A stretch of 56,859 nucleotides of DNA from positions 1-56,859 of the forward strand of contig NZ_JADQBY010000011.1 in NCBI RefSeq assembly GCF_016278385.1, read 5' to 3'. Below, piece after piece: positions 24,926 through 32,841 of the stretch. Every line of letters begins with the position of its first letter. Position 1 is the first letter of the stretch. Position numbers and translations under genes: made by a program. The notes below the pieces were generated by a model, which was given only the letters and a program-made list of their open reading frames with translations, searched no databases and was not told where the DNA came from. This DNA comes from Methanolobus sp. (GTDB lineage: Archaea > Halobacteriota > Methanosarcinia > Methanosarcinales > Methanosarcinaceae).

Positions 24926-25329
24926 AGTAACTTCTTTCCGGCATTAGGTCCGGGGCCACATTCAAAGATATCTGTTATCTTCATTTTGACAAGGAACTTT
25001 GCAGGGAAATGCTCACCCTTTGCTTTTACTATTTTACGCATCTCATCAAAGTCCTCTCCACGGTCAATGATCCTGATGTTTCCTTTGATCTGGAAGCATC
25101 CCTTTATCTCGGGTCCCCATACGTAAAGAGCACCGTTTGGATTTTCCCTGAGATTTTCGATTGTCTTAAGGAAGAAGTTATCTACGATCCAGATCGTCTC
25201 TGCGTCTTCCTGAAGGAAGCACATACCGATTGGGATTACATTTGGAACACCATCTTTTGATGCTGTTGCGAATGGGAATATCTTCATCTTTGCGAATTCT
25301 TCTTTCATCTCATCTGATAATTTAACCAT
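24922..25329 (-). CDS. FMN-binding split-barrel (pyridoxamine phosphate oxidase-like) protein
   Basis: The product has 135 residues from ATG 25329, chosen because GAGGTGA lies five bases upstream. The fold is shown by FPFATASKDGVPNVIPIGMCF, VDNFFLKTIENLRENP, NGALYVW and the C-terminal KITDIFECGPGPNAGKKL, typical of methanogen members of this flavoprotein family. These bind FMN or F420 and reduce small molecules; the substrate is unknown. Confidence 0.75.
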   Translation of the reverse strand: MVKLSDEMKEEFAKMKIFPFATASKDGVPNVIPIGMCFLQEDAETIWIVDNFFLKTIENLRENPNGALYVWGPEIKGCFQIKGNIRIIDRGEDFDEMRKIVKAKGEHFPAKFLVKMKITDIFECGPGPNAGKKLL

Positions 25330-25385
25330 TGATGTCACCTCATAATAACTAAAAGCACAGGATAATCGGAGCCAATGGAGTTTAA

Positions 25386-25495
25386 AGCTTTTCGTTTAAT
25401 ATTGAAAGACGGGATGCGGATGAGATAAGAAAGAGATATTAGGTATTTCTCATTTAGAATGGAAGAGCATGGGGTTTTCAAAGTTTACTCTGCAT
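25386..25495 (+). pseudogene. cas1: Left half of a dead cas1 C-terminus, cut by an IS
   Basis: Reading with one 1-base frameshift (near 25430) gives FNIERRDADEIRK, then KILGISHLEWKSMGFSKFTLH, as far as the target duplication CTGCAT (25490-25495). The pattern D-x-x-E-I-R-x-K-I-L-x-I-S-x-x-E-W-K-x-M-G-F-S-K is what I know from the C-terminal extension of some archaeal Cas1 proteins. The frame resumes exactly after the second CTGCAT at 43092-43097. No other cas genes or CRISPR repeats are visible, so only the tail of the gene remains here. Confidence 0.55.
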
Positions 25496-25612
25496 CCCAA
25501 GTTTGACAGTTTTCACTTTTAGTTAAAGAGAATGTCTTCTCTTTCAATCCAATTTTCTCGTTTTTTTGTCAGGAAAACCTATTTGACAGTTCACCCAATT
25601 TCATGCAAAATT

Positions 25613-27040
25613 CTACGATTTCACCCATTTTTGCCTTAAAATCAGTGTGTTTATGGCATCAAAATTGGCGTAAATGTACTTTTTAGACCTACTTTTCATG
25701 AAATCCACGGTAACTGTCAAATTCAATAAGCTTTTTTTAATGAATTTTGTAGACTTATGCTTGAGTTCATTGAACTCATATCGCATCAGCGATATGAACA
25801 GTTGTGCAATGAACCCAATGATTACAGCTCCATAAACACTAGCATCAGACCACACTCTTAACGGTTTAATCTCAATCTCATTCTTCAGGGAATTGATAAT
25901 CTTCTCTACCGAGTCTTTTTTCCTGTATATTTGAAGAGCTTCCTTGAGTGTCAAATTCTTACTGGATTTCAGGCAGAAAAATCCTTCTCTGCCTGTTATA
26001 AGATGTTCTTCGAGAAGTTTTATGGCTTCTTGCTCATCAAGATCCGTCAGTTTTGTCTGCAGGGAATAAACAACATCAACAAGGACATTATTGATCCTGA
26101 ACTTTTTAGGCAGCTTCTTGTTCTTGTCAATCGATTTCTGTATCTCCTTTGCTTCCTCTACCTGCCTCATTATCTTCCTTGATCTTGATTCAAGTTGTTC
26201 CATCTGGAGCTTTTCAGAAAAGTAGAAGTAATTGACACTACTTGGTTTAACGATTTTCAGACCATAGATACCATCTTCTGGATCAACAATCTCAAGAGAA
26301 TAGTTCCAGAAGTTTGCGATTATCTTGTCATCACTCTTGTTGAGCTTTCTTGCAGTCAAATACTGCATATCATCTGCCCTTATCATGGCAGTATTCCCTA
26401 TGCTGTGAGCTCCTTTATCAAAAACAACCAGTGACCCCTGCTGAAGCCTCTTGTTAACCTGTTGATACGTCTTCATGAAGTGTTTTTGATCATGTAAATT
26501 CCCGTGTTCAACAGTAATGCCAATAGGGACATTGATGGGATCTGCAAGTTCAGTAATGCCTAAGGTGATCTGTTTCTTGTCTGGTCTGTGATCTCTGCTA
26601 TATCCATATTTGCCTAATGGCGATTTATCACCATAAAGGACAATACTGGTCCAGTCTATGTTGATATTGGTATGCTCAAAATCATATCGGGTAAACAATC
26701 TGTCCTGGATATCGGAAATAATCGTTTCACGATTATTTCCCAGGATTTCAAGAACCCTGTAAAGTGTCCTTTCACTGAATTCTTCAAGATTGAAAATATC
26801 AAGCACTTCGTCACGATTGATCCATTCATGAGCTTTATTTATGCTGAAATTATCTGTAAGCTTGTAGCTTACAAGAGCTTTCAGCAAGTCGTTGATATCA
26901 AATCCATTCTTTTTGTGTTTGCCAAAAACAGTGGAAAAGTCAAGGACATCATAAAGTCCATTTACAGCCAGAATAGTTCCGATAGTAATATAAACCTTAT
27001 TGTATGCTTTCTTTTTTTTTAAACCTTGAATTCGCCTCAC
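25613..27040 (-). CDS. IS1634-type DDE transposase
   Basis: The 475-residue protein starts with GTG. The N-terminal helical region (RTLYRVLEILGNN) is followed by the first catalytic Asp in NINIDWTS (Asp129) and the second in LVVFDKGAHS (Asp208). A long insertion with a basic coiled region precedes a C-terminal helix pair containing the third acid (KDSVEKIINSLKNEIEIKP). The length and order suit IS1634 of the IS4 superfamily. It appears intact. Its 3' end lies 100 bases inside the left inverted repeat, but the matching right repeat is 16 kb away at 43077. Confidence 0.85.
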   Translation of the reverse strand: MRRIQGLKKKKAYNKVYITIGTILAVNGLYDVLDFSTVFGKHKKNGFDINDLLKALVSYKLTDNFSINKAHEWINRDEVLDIFNLEEFSERTLYRVLEILGNNRETIISDIQDRLFTRYDFEHTNINIDWTSIVLYGDKSPLGKYGYSRDHRPDKKQITLGITELADPINVPIGITVEHGNLHDQKHFMKTYQQVNKRLQQGSLVVFDKGAHSIGNTAMIRADDMQYLTARKLNKSDDKIIANFWNYSLEIVDPEDGIYGLKIVKPSSVNYFYFSEKLQMEQLESRSRKIMRQVEEAKEIQKSIDKNKKLPKKFRINNVLVDVVYSLQTKLTDLDEQEAIKLLEEHLITGREGFFCLKSSKNLTLKEALQIYRKKDSVEKIINSLKNEIEIKPLRVWSDASVYGAVIIGFIAQLFISLMRYEFNELKHKSTKFIKKSLLNLTVTVDFMKSRSKKYIYANFDAINTLILRQKWVKS

Positions 27041-27101
27041 AGCGGTTAAATAGTAGTAATTAGAGTATTTTAATTAATGTTTAAATTAATACGGTGACAA
27101 A

Positions 27102-27254
27102 ATGTCAAAACTGCAATACTCAAAAAATCAATACACTTTGACTATCCCGAAAGATATAGTTGAGCTCGAAGGCTGGTCAAAAGGTCAAGAGATAAAGTTC
27201 AGACGCATCTCTGCAAAAGGTGAAGAGTATATTGCGCTGATACCTGTTGAGTAG
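27102..27254 (+). CDS. AbrB/MazE-type small DNA-binding protein
   Basis: This 50-residue protein begins MSKLQYSKNQYTLTIPKDIV and continues ELEGWSKGQEIKFRRI, the swapped-hairpin SpoVT/AbrB pattern (T-L-T-I-P-K, then G-W-x-K-G-x). GGTGA sits five bases before the ATG. It is divergent from the transposase, with about 60 AT-rich bases between that probably hold both promoters. Proteins of this kind act as dimeric repressors or antitoxins; no toxin is seen beside it. The following 234 bases have no gene but carry the first copy of a short repeat at 27282. Confidence 0.75.
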   Translation: MSKLQYSKNQYTLTIPKDIVELEGWSKGQEIKFRRISAKGEEYIALIPVE

Positions 27255-27281
27255 TTGTGCTTGAACCTGTACATTGAGGGT

Positions 27282-27311
27282 TCAGGAGGGCTTGAGGGCA
27301 GGGCTTTCTTT
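27282..27311 (+). repeat. Direct repeat copy 1 (with a copy near 27951-27980)
   Basis: TCAGGAGGGCTTGAGG followed by GCAGGGCTTTCTT recurs as CACAGGAGGGCTTGAGGCAGGGTTTTCTT at 27952-27980. Weaker similarity continues downstream in both (TTGTAGGG about 50-70 bases on). The two copies flank the C2H2 zinc-finger gene. Confidence 0.5.
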
Positions 27312-27489
27312 GGTGGTTTGATGGTAGTGTATGGTTTGAACTATTAGTCGCTTGTAGGGTATGTGAGATTTCTAAATCTAAAAAAGACACGTAATGTATT
27401 GTTTTTCATTTATTTTTTAAATATTTCGGGCTGAGTCTATGAAAATAATTCTTTTCTTTTTTGGGCCAAACTTGTTGACTAGTTACTGG

Positions 27490-27795
27490 TTATAAATTAT
27501 GCTTCCATTCCATGTGATTTTTCAGACTTTTTTCTGACACTAATACAAAGCCACAAATACTACATGTATATCCAATCTTATGAACCATTGCCAGATGGTT
27601 TTTTTGATCTAGTTGTTTTAAGAATTTCTTTGAACAATGGGGGCAAGGAACTCTTTTAGGTAGTGGATTCACATTTTTTGCATTAGGAGTATCCTTAGTA
27701 ACAATGGTAGTCTTTCGATTACATCCTCTACAAAAAGAACCGTATCCGTAATCTACAACATCTTGGCTGTCACAATATTTGCAATGTTTTCCCAT
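27490..27795 (-). CDS. Zinc-finger protein: one ribbon and two C2H2 fingers
   Basis: This 101-residue protein has an N-terminal CxxC/CxxC ribbon (Cys5, Cys8, Cys22, Cys25), then two classic C2H2 fingers (Cys51, Cys54, His67, His72, and Cys78, Cys81, His94, His99). C2H2 proteins are uncommon in archaeal chromosomes but frequent in archaeal viruses and plasmids, where they are putative transcription factors. It lies between two copies of a short direct repeat in the mobile block. The gap 27796-28133 has no gene. Confidence 0.75.
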   Translation of the reverse strand: MGKHCKYCDSQDVVDYGYGSFCRGCNRKTTIVTKDTPNAKNVNPLPKRVPCPHCSKKFLKQLDQKNHLAMVHKIGYTCSICGFVLVSEKSLKNHMEWKHNL

Positions 27796-28133
27796 TATAT
27801 CCCTTTGACCGAATGCTTTGAAAGGCTTTATTAAGCTTTTTCTTTACAAAAAGATTTTGATTTTGTATTGAATTCTATGAATTCAAGAAGACTGGTTAAG
27901 ATTAGTTCTAAAGGTACGACTTAGATTAAGCTCATTAATACTTTTCAGGGTCACAGGAGGGCTTGAGGCAGGGTTTTCTTAGACTCGTTAAGATGTTTGT
28001 CTTAGATTTTCAACCCTTTGTAGGGCTTCTACAGGGGTGCAGGGTGTGGAAAGAGATGTTTGTAATCTAATCTACACATCACTTTCACCTTACTTGGCTT
28101 ATTCAGTTATATGCTGAAGACTAACTATTGTTC

Positions 28134-28361
28134 ATGAACACAACCGAACATGATAATACATTTTTCGTTGATAACTGGAAACCACGTTTGAAGAAGTCAA
28201 CCCGTGAGAAAAGCAAACAAGCTACTTGGGTTAAAGCAAGTAAACAGCTTATTCAAAAAACTGATGTACCTGTACAGAAGCCTTCAAAATGTCTGACCTG
28301 CGATAAGCTTAATGTATGTCAGCTCGTTGAACAGGGATGCACTGATATCTGCAGATACTAA
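28134..28361 (+). CDS. Small basic protein with four-cysteine C-terminal knot
   Basis: This 75-residue protein starts at ATG 28134 (a TTG lies two codons upstream). A lysine-rich middle (KPRLKKSTREKSKQ) is followed by CLTCDKLNVCQLVEQGCTDIC near the C-terminus, which offers five cysteines for zinc or an Fe-S cluster. I do not recognise the family. A Cas1-like tail fragment starts just after its stop in another frame. Confidence 0.5.
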   Translation: MNTTEHDNTFFVDNWKPRLKKSTREKSKQATWVKASKQLIQKTDVPVQKPSKCLTCDKLNVCQLVEQGCTDICRY

Positions 28362-28362
28362 T

Positions 28363-28467
28363 ACAAAGTACCTTTTGCATTATATGAAGAAGAATGCTGA
28401 AGCTGATAAGCCATTTACTCTAAACTCTCACGTAAGGGAAAGGTTGGATATGTGGGAAGGATGTTGA
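28363..28467 (+). pseudogene. Cas1-like C-terminal fragment (second copy)
   Basis: The frame reads TKYLLHYMKKNAEADKPF then TLNSHVRERLDMWEGC and stops. It aligns with the right half of the interrupted cas1 at 43098-43182 (HYVKK, GKPFSLNAHIKKRLEMWEGY), with about 70 percent base identity over 90 bases in the same orientation. There is no start or upstream body. It could be a transferred piece of another cas1 or a diverged duplicate of the insertion target. Confidence 0.5.
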
Positions 28468-28495
28468 TATTTTATCGAACTTCCCAGTTTATATT

Positions 28496-28981
28496 TTAAG
28501 CATTTGAGTCTCTCCATAGCAGTGTTTCTTTGAGTTTGCTCTGGAATAATTGAGGATAAGCTTCAGAAACAGAAATTAAATGAACCGTTTCAGGATATCT
28601 GGGGTCTTCTCCGATACCCAAACAGATGTATACTTTTTTTCCACTAGTTTTTTCCACTTCTTTATACCTATCCAATTGCCACGGTTTACAAATCTCACAA
28701 ACAAGCTGACCCCTAGTATTTTTGAAAAGCCCGTTTCGATATTTAGCTTCTATCCAGAATTCCTCTTTAGTTCTTTTATCTCTAAAAAGAAAATCAGGGT
28801 TCATGCTCCGTTCTTCAAATCTTTCCTTATTTGAATCAAAATCTTGTGTCATTTCTACAAGATCAAATAGCATATCTGTAAATATCTCTTTAGAAACAAA
28901 GTTTTCAAATCTTCCACCTTTTATTTCAGGTCTTTTACTTTTCCCAGTTACATCTTCTAATAATTCACCAAAAAATCCCAT
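28496..28981 (-). CDS. PD-(D/E)XK nuclease-fold protein
   Basis: The product has 161 residues from ATG 28981, which follows AGGTGA; a GTG lies three codons upstream inside that site. The catalytic motif is Pro62-Asp63 in NPDFLFRD and Glu78-Ala-Lys80 in FWIEAKYR, the classic PD-x-ExK of restriction-like nucleases. It has no helicase or methylase partner. The element context suggests a role in DNA processing or defence, but a non-restriction nuclease is equally possible. Confidence 0.7.
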   Translation of the reverse strand: MGFFGELLEDVTGKSKRPEIKGGRFENFVSKEIFTDMLFDLVEMTQDFDSNKERFEERSMNPDFLFRDKRTKEEFWIEAKYRNGLFKNTRGQLVCEICKPWQLDRYKEVEKTSGKKVYICLGIGEDPRYPETVHLISVSEAYPQLFQSKLKETLLWRDSNA

Positions 28982-29059
28982 GTTTTTCACCTACGTTTTT
29001 AAATCACTAAATTAATATTTAATTTAATAGTATATTATTTTGACGATACAACATAATTT

Positions 29060-29296
29060 TCTACTGATTTGTGGAAAGAAGCCAATAACATAGATGAGCA
29101 GGCTCTTGATGTGAAGAAGGCTCAGGAGTTCATCAACAAACAAGAGATAATGAGCAATATTCTCCAAATGTCACAATCTGAAGCGGAAGCTCTCGGAGTT
29201 TCTAGGAGCAGGTTTCAGGGGATGAAGAAGAGGATTAAGGAAAATGGGGATTTGAATTTGAATACTCCGGCAGTTAAAAGATTAATTCCTAGTTAA
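29060..29296 (+). pseudogene. Truncated Cas1-like C-terminal region (third copy)
   Basis: The open frame begins after a stop at 29054-29056 and reads FSTDLWKEANNIDEQAL, QEIMSNILQMSQSEAEALGV and SRSRFQGMKKRIKENGDL. Its S-x-S-E-A-x-x-L-G-x-S-x-S-x-x-x-x-M-K-K run matches the layout of the Cas1 tail at 25386/43098, but from a more distant relative. The only start is a TTG at 29069. Treated as a gene fragment; a free small protein of 75 residues is the alternative. Confidence 0.4.
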
Positions 29297-29373
29297 CAGA
29301 ACAAACTTTAACTGCTCAAAGATACTTTTGATAATGGATAAAAAACTATACCCAATATCTGAAAGGTGATTTT

Positions 29374-30045
29374 ATTTCAAAGACTGAGAACTCATACATT
29401 TGTCCTGTTTGTGGTTATGCTGGTTTAAATGAACCACCTTATGACGAATACGAGAATCCATCTTATGAAATATGTTCTTGTTGTGGATTTGAATTTGGTT
29501 TTGATGACCTAAGCTGTAAAAAGACATATGAAGAGTATCGTAATGAATGGATAAAAGAGGGTATGAAGTGGTTTAATCCTAGCAAAAAACCAGATAATTG
29601 GGACTATACAAAGCAATTTTCAAATATTGAAAGAGCTATTTTGATAGCTAATACAAATATTATTCAAATGATTAAGCAGTATAGGGATTTAACTATTTCA
29701 CTTGAAGAGTTATCTAAGGTTATTGAGGTGAATTCTTTTGCTCCGCCTGATTATTCCTATTCAGTGATTGTTTGTAAAGAACATGTAATAAATATTTTAG
29801 AGAAATACAAGCTAAATAAAACTTCAGAATTAGAGTTAGCAAGATGGGCTAAATTCATCATGTTTTCTGAATGGTATGATTACTGTGAAGAAAACTCAGA
29901 GTTAATTGCAAGCGTGTTAGCAGAATTAGAAGCTCCTTTGTTATGGAGCAACTATACTGATGGAGACAATGGAGAACTTGCAGAATTTATGGGTAAACTA
30001 TCATCTGAAAAAGTAGAAATGTACATAAAAGCTTTTGAAGAATAA
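29374..30045 (+). CDS. CPCC-type cysteine-rich protein, immunity-like
   Basis: The frame is open from 29335 without an ATG until 29563, yet the clearly conserved part lies before that ATG: YICPVCGYAGLNEPPYDEY, YEICSCCGFEFGFDD and TYEEYRNEWIKEGMKWF. This is the zinc-binding CPCC-like domain found in many bacterial proteins, often near toxin-immunity loci. A helical domain of about 150 residues follows. The start is either ATT at 29374, four bases after AGGTGA, or the 11-codon ATG frame at 29334-29369, which ends in that AGGTGA and would need a +1 shift. Confidence 0.6.
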   Translation: MSKTENSYICPVCGYAGLNEPPYDEYENPSYEICSCCGFEFGFDDLSCKKTYEEYRNEWIKEGMKWFNPSKKPDNWDYTKQFSNIERAILIANTNIIQMIKQYRDLTISLEELSKVIEVNSFAPPDYSYSVIVCKEHVINILEKYKLNKTSELELARWAKFIMFSEWYDYCEENSELIASVLAELEAPLLWSNYTDGDNGELAEFMGKLSSEKVEMYIKAFEE

Positions 30046-30049
30046 TAAC

Positions 30050-30391
30050 ATGGGCGATTCAATGTTTGAGGATATAGATTTCAAATCAAAAAGTCGTATG
30101 TACGACCCACAAAAGATTATTCCTGGAAGGAAACTCGAAGAACAAGAATTGGATGAGGATATTTTTCAAGTGAACTATGATATTGGAGATATCCACTATA
30201 CAATTGATGTGGGGTGGTATCCTTCCCATAGACTTAATGGTTCTTTCATGATTGTAATTGTCAAGAATTGTGATTGGGATAATTATCTCTATGAGAAAAG
30301 GACTAGAGACTATAATCAATTACACAAATACATGGAAGAGTGTGTTACTATTGTTAAGCAATTGTTAGAACCAACTGGATATTTTGACTAG
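30050..30391 (+). CDS. Small acidic protein, immunity-like
   Basis: The product has 113 residues from ATG 30050 (a TTG at 30035 is the upstream option), starting within 5 bases of the CPCC gene stop, so the two are an operon. It is a soluble alpha/beta protein with FQVNYDIGDIHYTIDVGWYP and CDWDNYLYEKRTRDYNQL. The size, acidity and pairing with a CPCC protein resemble bacterial immunity proteins. No toxin gene is present. Recognition is weak. Confidence 0.5.
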   Translation: MGDSMFEDIDFKSKSRMYDPQKIIPGRKLEEQELDEDIFQVNYDIGDIHYTIDVGWYPSHRLNGSFMIVIVKNCDWDNYLYEKRTRDYNQLHKYMEECVTIVKQLLEPTGYFD

Positions 30392-30569
30392 AAAAATAGA
30401 TTAATTCTTTTTTTGAATTGGTAATCTAAAATCACTTAGTTTTTTGAAAGTTCCGTTTTTTCTTGTTAACTATATCCCGACTCTGTCGTGCGATGGGTGT
30501 GATTTGAACTGAATTTGAATCTCTGACAGATTTCTGGCATAACAATACATCTCTTCATATCTATTCTGT

Positions 30570-30722
30570 TTTCAAGAATCCCTATGTTGAGAAGTATTGT
30601 TAGTTAAAGGTTCTAATACATCTACATCAAATAGACCCTACCAAGAAGCTTCTTATCATTCTGACAGCGTTTCAACACGTAACATGAAGACCAAGATGCT
30701 CGGACAATCCACACCCTGCCTG
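30570..30722 (+). repeat. Dispersed coding-tail repeat, copy A
   Basis: CCCTACCAAGAAGCTTCTTA then ATTCTGACAGC and ATGAAGACC recur at 31758-31920 and 36518-36695. In one frame the three read (D/N/A)PT-x-KLL-x-ILTA before a stop, with an upstream Y-I/L-x-L pattern, so they look like decayed copies of one protein tail. It lies in the gene-free stretch 30392-30787, which holds nothing else. Confidence 0.5.
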
Positions 30723-30787
30723 TTCGGTGCTTGCGCTTCCTGAATACAATACTGTTCTGCAAGATGCCACTATAAAAAAAGAAAAGG

Positions 30788-31456
30788 TCAAAATTCATAA
30801 ATGCTCAGCATCTTGTCATATTTTCCAGTTATCCCGGCATACAAGAGCTCAATTTCATCATCGGTATATTCTTCATTCTCCAATCTGGATATAACTTCTT
30901 TGCTGACAACAAGCGGCATAATCTCCGAATTGTAATAAGACTCGATGATAAAATCCCTCATTGCTGTAATGCTAGGATTTGACATGTCATCGTCAAATTC
31001 AACTGCTTGTGGATACTTTGCCCCAATTGCAGCAAAATCCCCCTGAGTAAATTCATACCCATTCGACCTCTTGCATTTTTCCACCATCGATGCCAACTCA
31101 GGATTCACTTTTATGCAGCAACCATTCAGCCGACAATCATTACAATTTTCATCGGTCTCAGGTGTCCCTGCAGTCAGACACATTGCAACTCGAATCCTGT
31201 TCTTCATGCTCATCATTGAACCATAATCCTCATTATCAAATTCAGCAATCTGCGGGTATTTATCCTTAATAATTGCCATATCATCAAGACTCAAAAGATC
31301 CCCTGCGTTCTCCACCATCAATGCTAATTTCGGTTTAACCGTCAAGCAACGGTCATTATCCCTGCACATTAAGCATTCTTCATTTGTCCCAATTACTTCC
31401 GAAGAAATACATTGCACGATTCTCATTCTTTCAGTTGAATTATTCTTGTTTTCCAT
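30788..31456 (-). CDS. Cysteine-rich protein with two tandem repeats
   Basis: The 222-residue protein is built from two repeats of about 80 residues. Each has R-I-x-x-x-x-C, then E-x-C-x-x-C-R, a further C near K-x-x-P-x-L-A-x-M-V-E, and a KYPQ-x-x-E-F-D block (compare CLMCRDNDRCLTVKPKLALM with CNDCRLNGCCIKVNPELASM). A helical tail follows. The cysteines could hold zinc or a cluster. It stands alone on this strand. Family unknown. Confidence 0.55.
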   Translation of the reverse strand: MENKNNSTERMRIVQCISSEVIGTNEECLMCRDNDRCLTVKPKLALMVENAGDLLSLDDMAIIKDKYPQIAEFDNEDYGSMMSMKNRIRVAMCLTAGTPETDENCNDCRLNGCCIKVNPELASMVEKCKRSNGYEFTQGDFAAIGAKYPQAVEFDDDMSNPSITAMRDFIIESYYNSEIMPLVVSKEVISRLENEEYTDDEIELLYAGITGKYDKMLSIYEF

Positions 31457-31757
31457 GTTATCTTTGTCCTTTATTTTAAATCACATTTACTTACTAATAA
31501 GCCGGAGCATACCGATATATGCACAATATACTATGCATTCAACATTTATAAAGGTTTTAGCCAAAATCAGCATGCAGCGCCTGCATTATAAAAAAGTCCC
31601 CTGAGTATATGTCCGCTGTAAAATGGTCACTTGAACCACATATTTATAACAAAATTTAAGCAGTATTAATTAGCAACACCCACAGGTCCTGCTGGTTGCA
31701 TGCCTGATTACGAAAACCCACAACAACACACTGGCAGGGAGTGTGGGGAAAGCGGTA

Positions 31758-31920
31758 CTTTCTTTCTACCCTGACCTGCTCTTTCGAGAATCCCCTGCCT
31801 CGAACCTTTAATCAAGTCGAGGTATATCTATGTCTTAACCAAATGAACCCTACAGCAAAGCTCCTCAACATTCTGACAGCACCTCAATATAAAGAATGAA
31901 GACCTTGATGCAATCTACAC
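31758..31920 (+). repeat. Dispersed coding-tail repeat, copy B
   Basis: It shares TTTCTACCCTGACCTGCTC (as TTTTTACCCTGACCTGCCTT) and the CCCTACAGCAAAGCTCCTCA / ATTCTGACAGC block with copy C, and the latter with copy A. The frame reads QVEVYLCLNQMNPTAKLLN then ILTAPQYKE before a stop. It lies in the 600-base gene-free stretch 31457-32053, which otherwise contains only AT-rich sequence and a TGGGGA/GTGTGGGG-rich segment near 31739. Confidence 0.5.
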
Positions 31921-32053
31921 GATGTCAATTTTTAAATCTCTGTAGTTACTGTCACCTTATTTGAACCCCTTCATTTCGAGTGCAATTGTGCATAAATAAA
32001 TATATTTGTTAAAATAAATAAAATAAAGACCATTAAAACATGAAAGATGCGTA

Positions 32054-32350
32054 TCATTTCCGCACGCTGAGATTATAATTCGGATAAATCCCCTCAAGAA
32101 GCTCTTCAAATAGAGTAAGTTCATTATTGTTCAATGGAATACCATATCTCCGCTTCCTATCTGCAACCCAAGCTGAAAGTCGTTCCTGAAGCTCTGGTTC
32201 ATATTCATTCTCCTTAATAAAATGCAAGCAATCACGCACAAAATATCGCTGTTCTGTTCTGGAAAAACTCTTCAGCGTCACTTGCTCTTCAGGATTATGT
32301 CTACAATTACGGTCAATAATATCTTTGAAATCTCGAAGTCTTGTTTGCAT
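32054..32350 (-). CDS. Small helical protein of unknown function
   Basis: The product has 98 residues from ATG 32350, chosen for its AAGGGAG site nine bases upstream; the frame is open to a TTG at 32473. It is rich in charged helices (RLRDFKDIIDRNCRHNPEE, RTEQRYFVRDCLHFIKENE, LQERLSAWVADRKRRYG). No domain is recognised. The single-gene context gives no functional clue. Confidence 0.45.
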   Translation of the reverse strand: MQTRLRDFKDIIDRNCRHNPEEQVTLKSFSRTEQRYFVRDCLHFIKENEYEPELQERLSAWVADRKRRYGIPLNNNELTLFEELLEGIYPNYNLSVRK

Positions 32351-32579
32351 AGCATAAGCTCCCTTGTTAGTGTTGTTTAAATATTCCAGCGACATTGCAT
32401 ATAAGCTTATGCGGCTCTTGCCATCGATATTATTGTATGTGCTCAGCCTGAATACTTTTATGTTGCTTAACAAACGTTGTCTATTTGAAATCTATTCTGT
32501 AAGAAGTTCAGTAAAACACTATTGATTCAAGTGAATTTGCCAGTGATTATTGTAGTTATTACTGATTAGTATGGAGGAG

Positions 32580-32611
32580 GAAAGAAAGAAAGAAAGAAAG
32601 AAAGAAAGAAA
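32580..32611 (+). repeat. GAAA tetranucleotide tract, eight units
   Basis: Eight uninterrupted GAAA units follow ATGGAGGAG at 32571. They would encode a 19-codon frame (MEEERKKERKKE...) that ends at a TAG soon after. Loss or gain of a unit would change the frame. The region 32351-32841 contains no convincing gene, so the tract may simply be slippage-prone spacer. Confidence 0.8.
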
Positions 32612-32841
32612 ATTCTCTGCTTTGCTATAGGCTCAACAATTAAGTCCCAAAGTGTCTATAAATAGATTTTTGAAATAAGCACACTAAATATAGTTATCCA
32701 AATATATTATTAATGAATGATTTTGTGCAAAACATTTAATCGTTCGTAAAGTGTGTATATTTAATTATTTCAACATTTCCCTTCATTTTAATTAGAAGCA
32801 TTTATATTATTTTATGTAATGGATTCATTTGTGATTATTCA

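Noticed and set aside
27199-27390. 63-codon minus-strand frame over the AbrB gene end and repeat
   Set aside because: Low-complexity composition (S, T, Q, P) in repeat sequence and opposite to a better gene.
29069-29296. Independent small regulator at 29069
   Set aside because: The only start is a TTG without a ribosome site, and the sequence resembles a Cas1 tail, so a fragment is more likely; kept as a pseudogene with low confidence.
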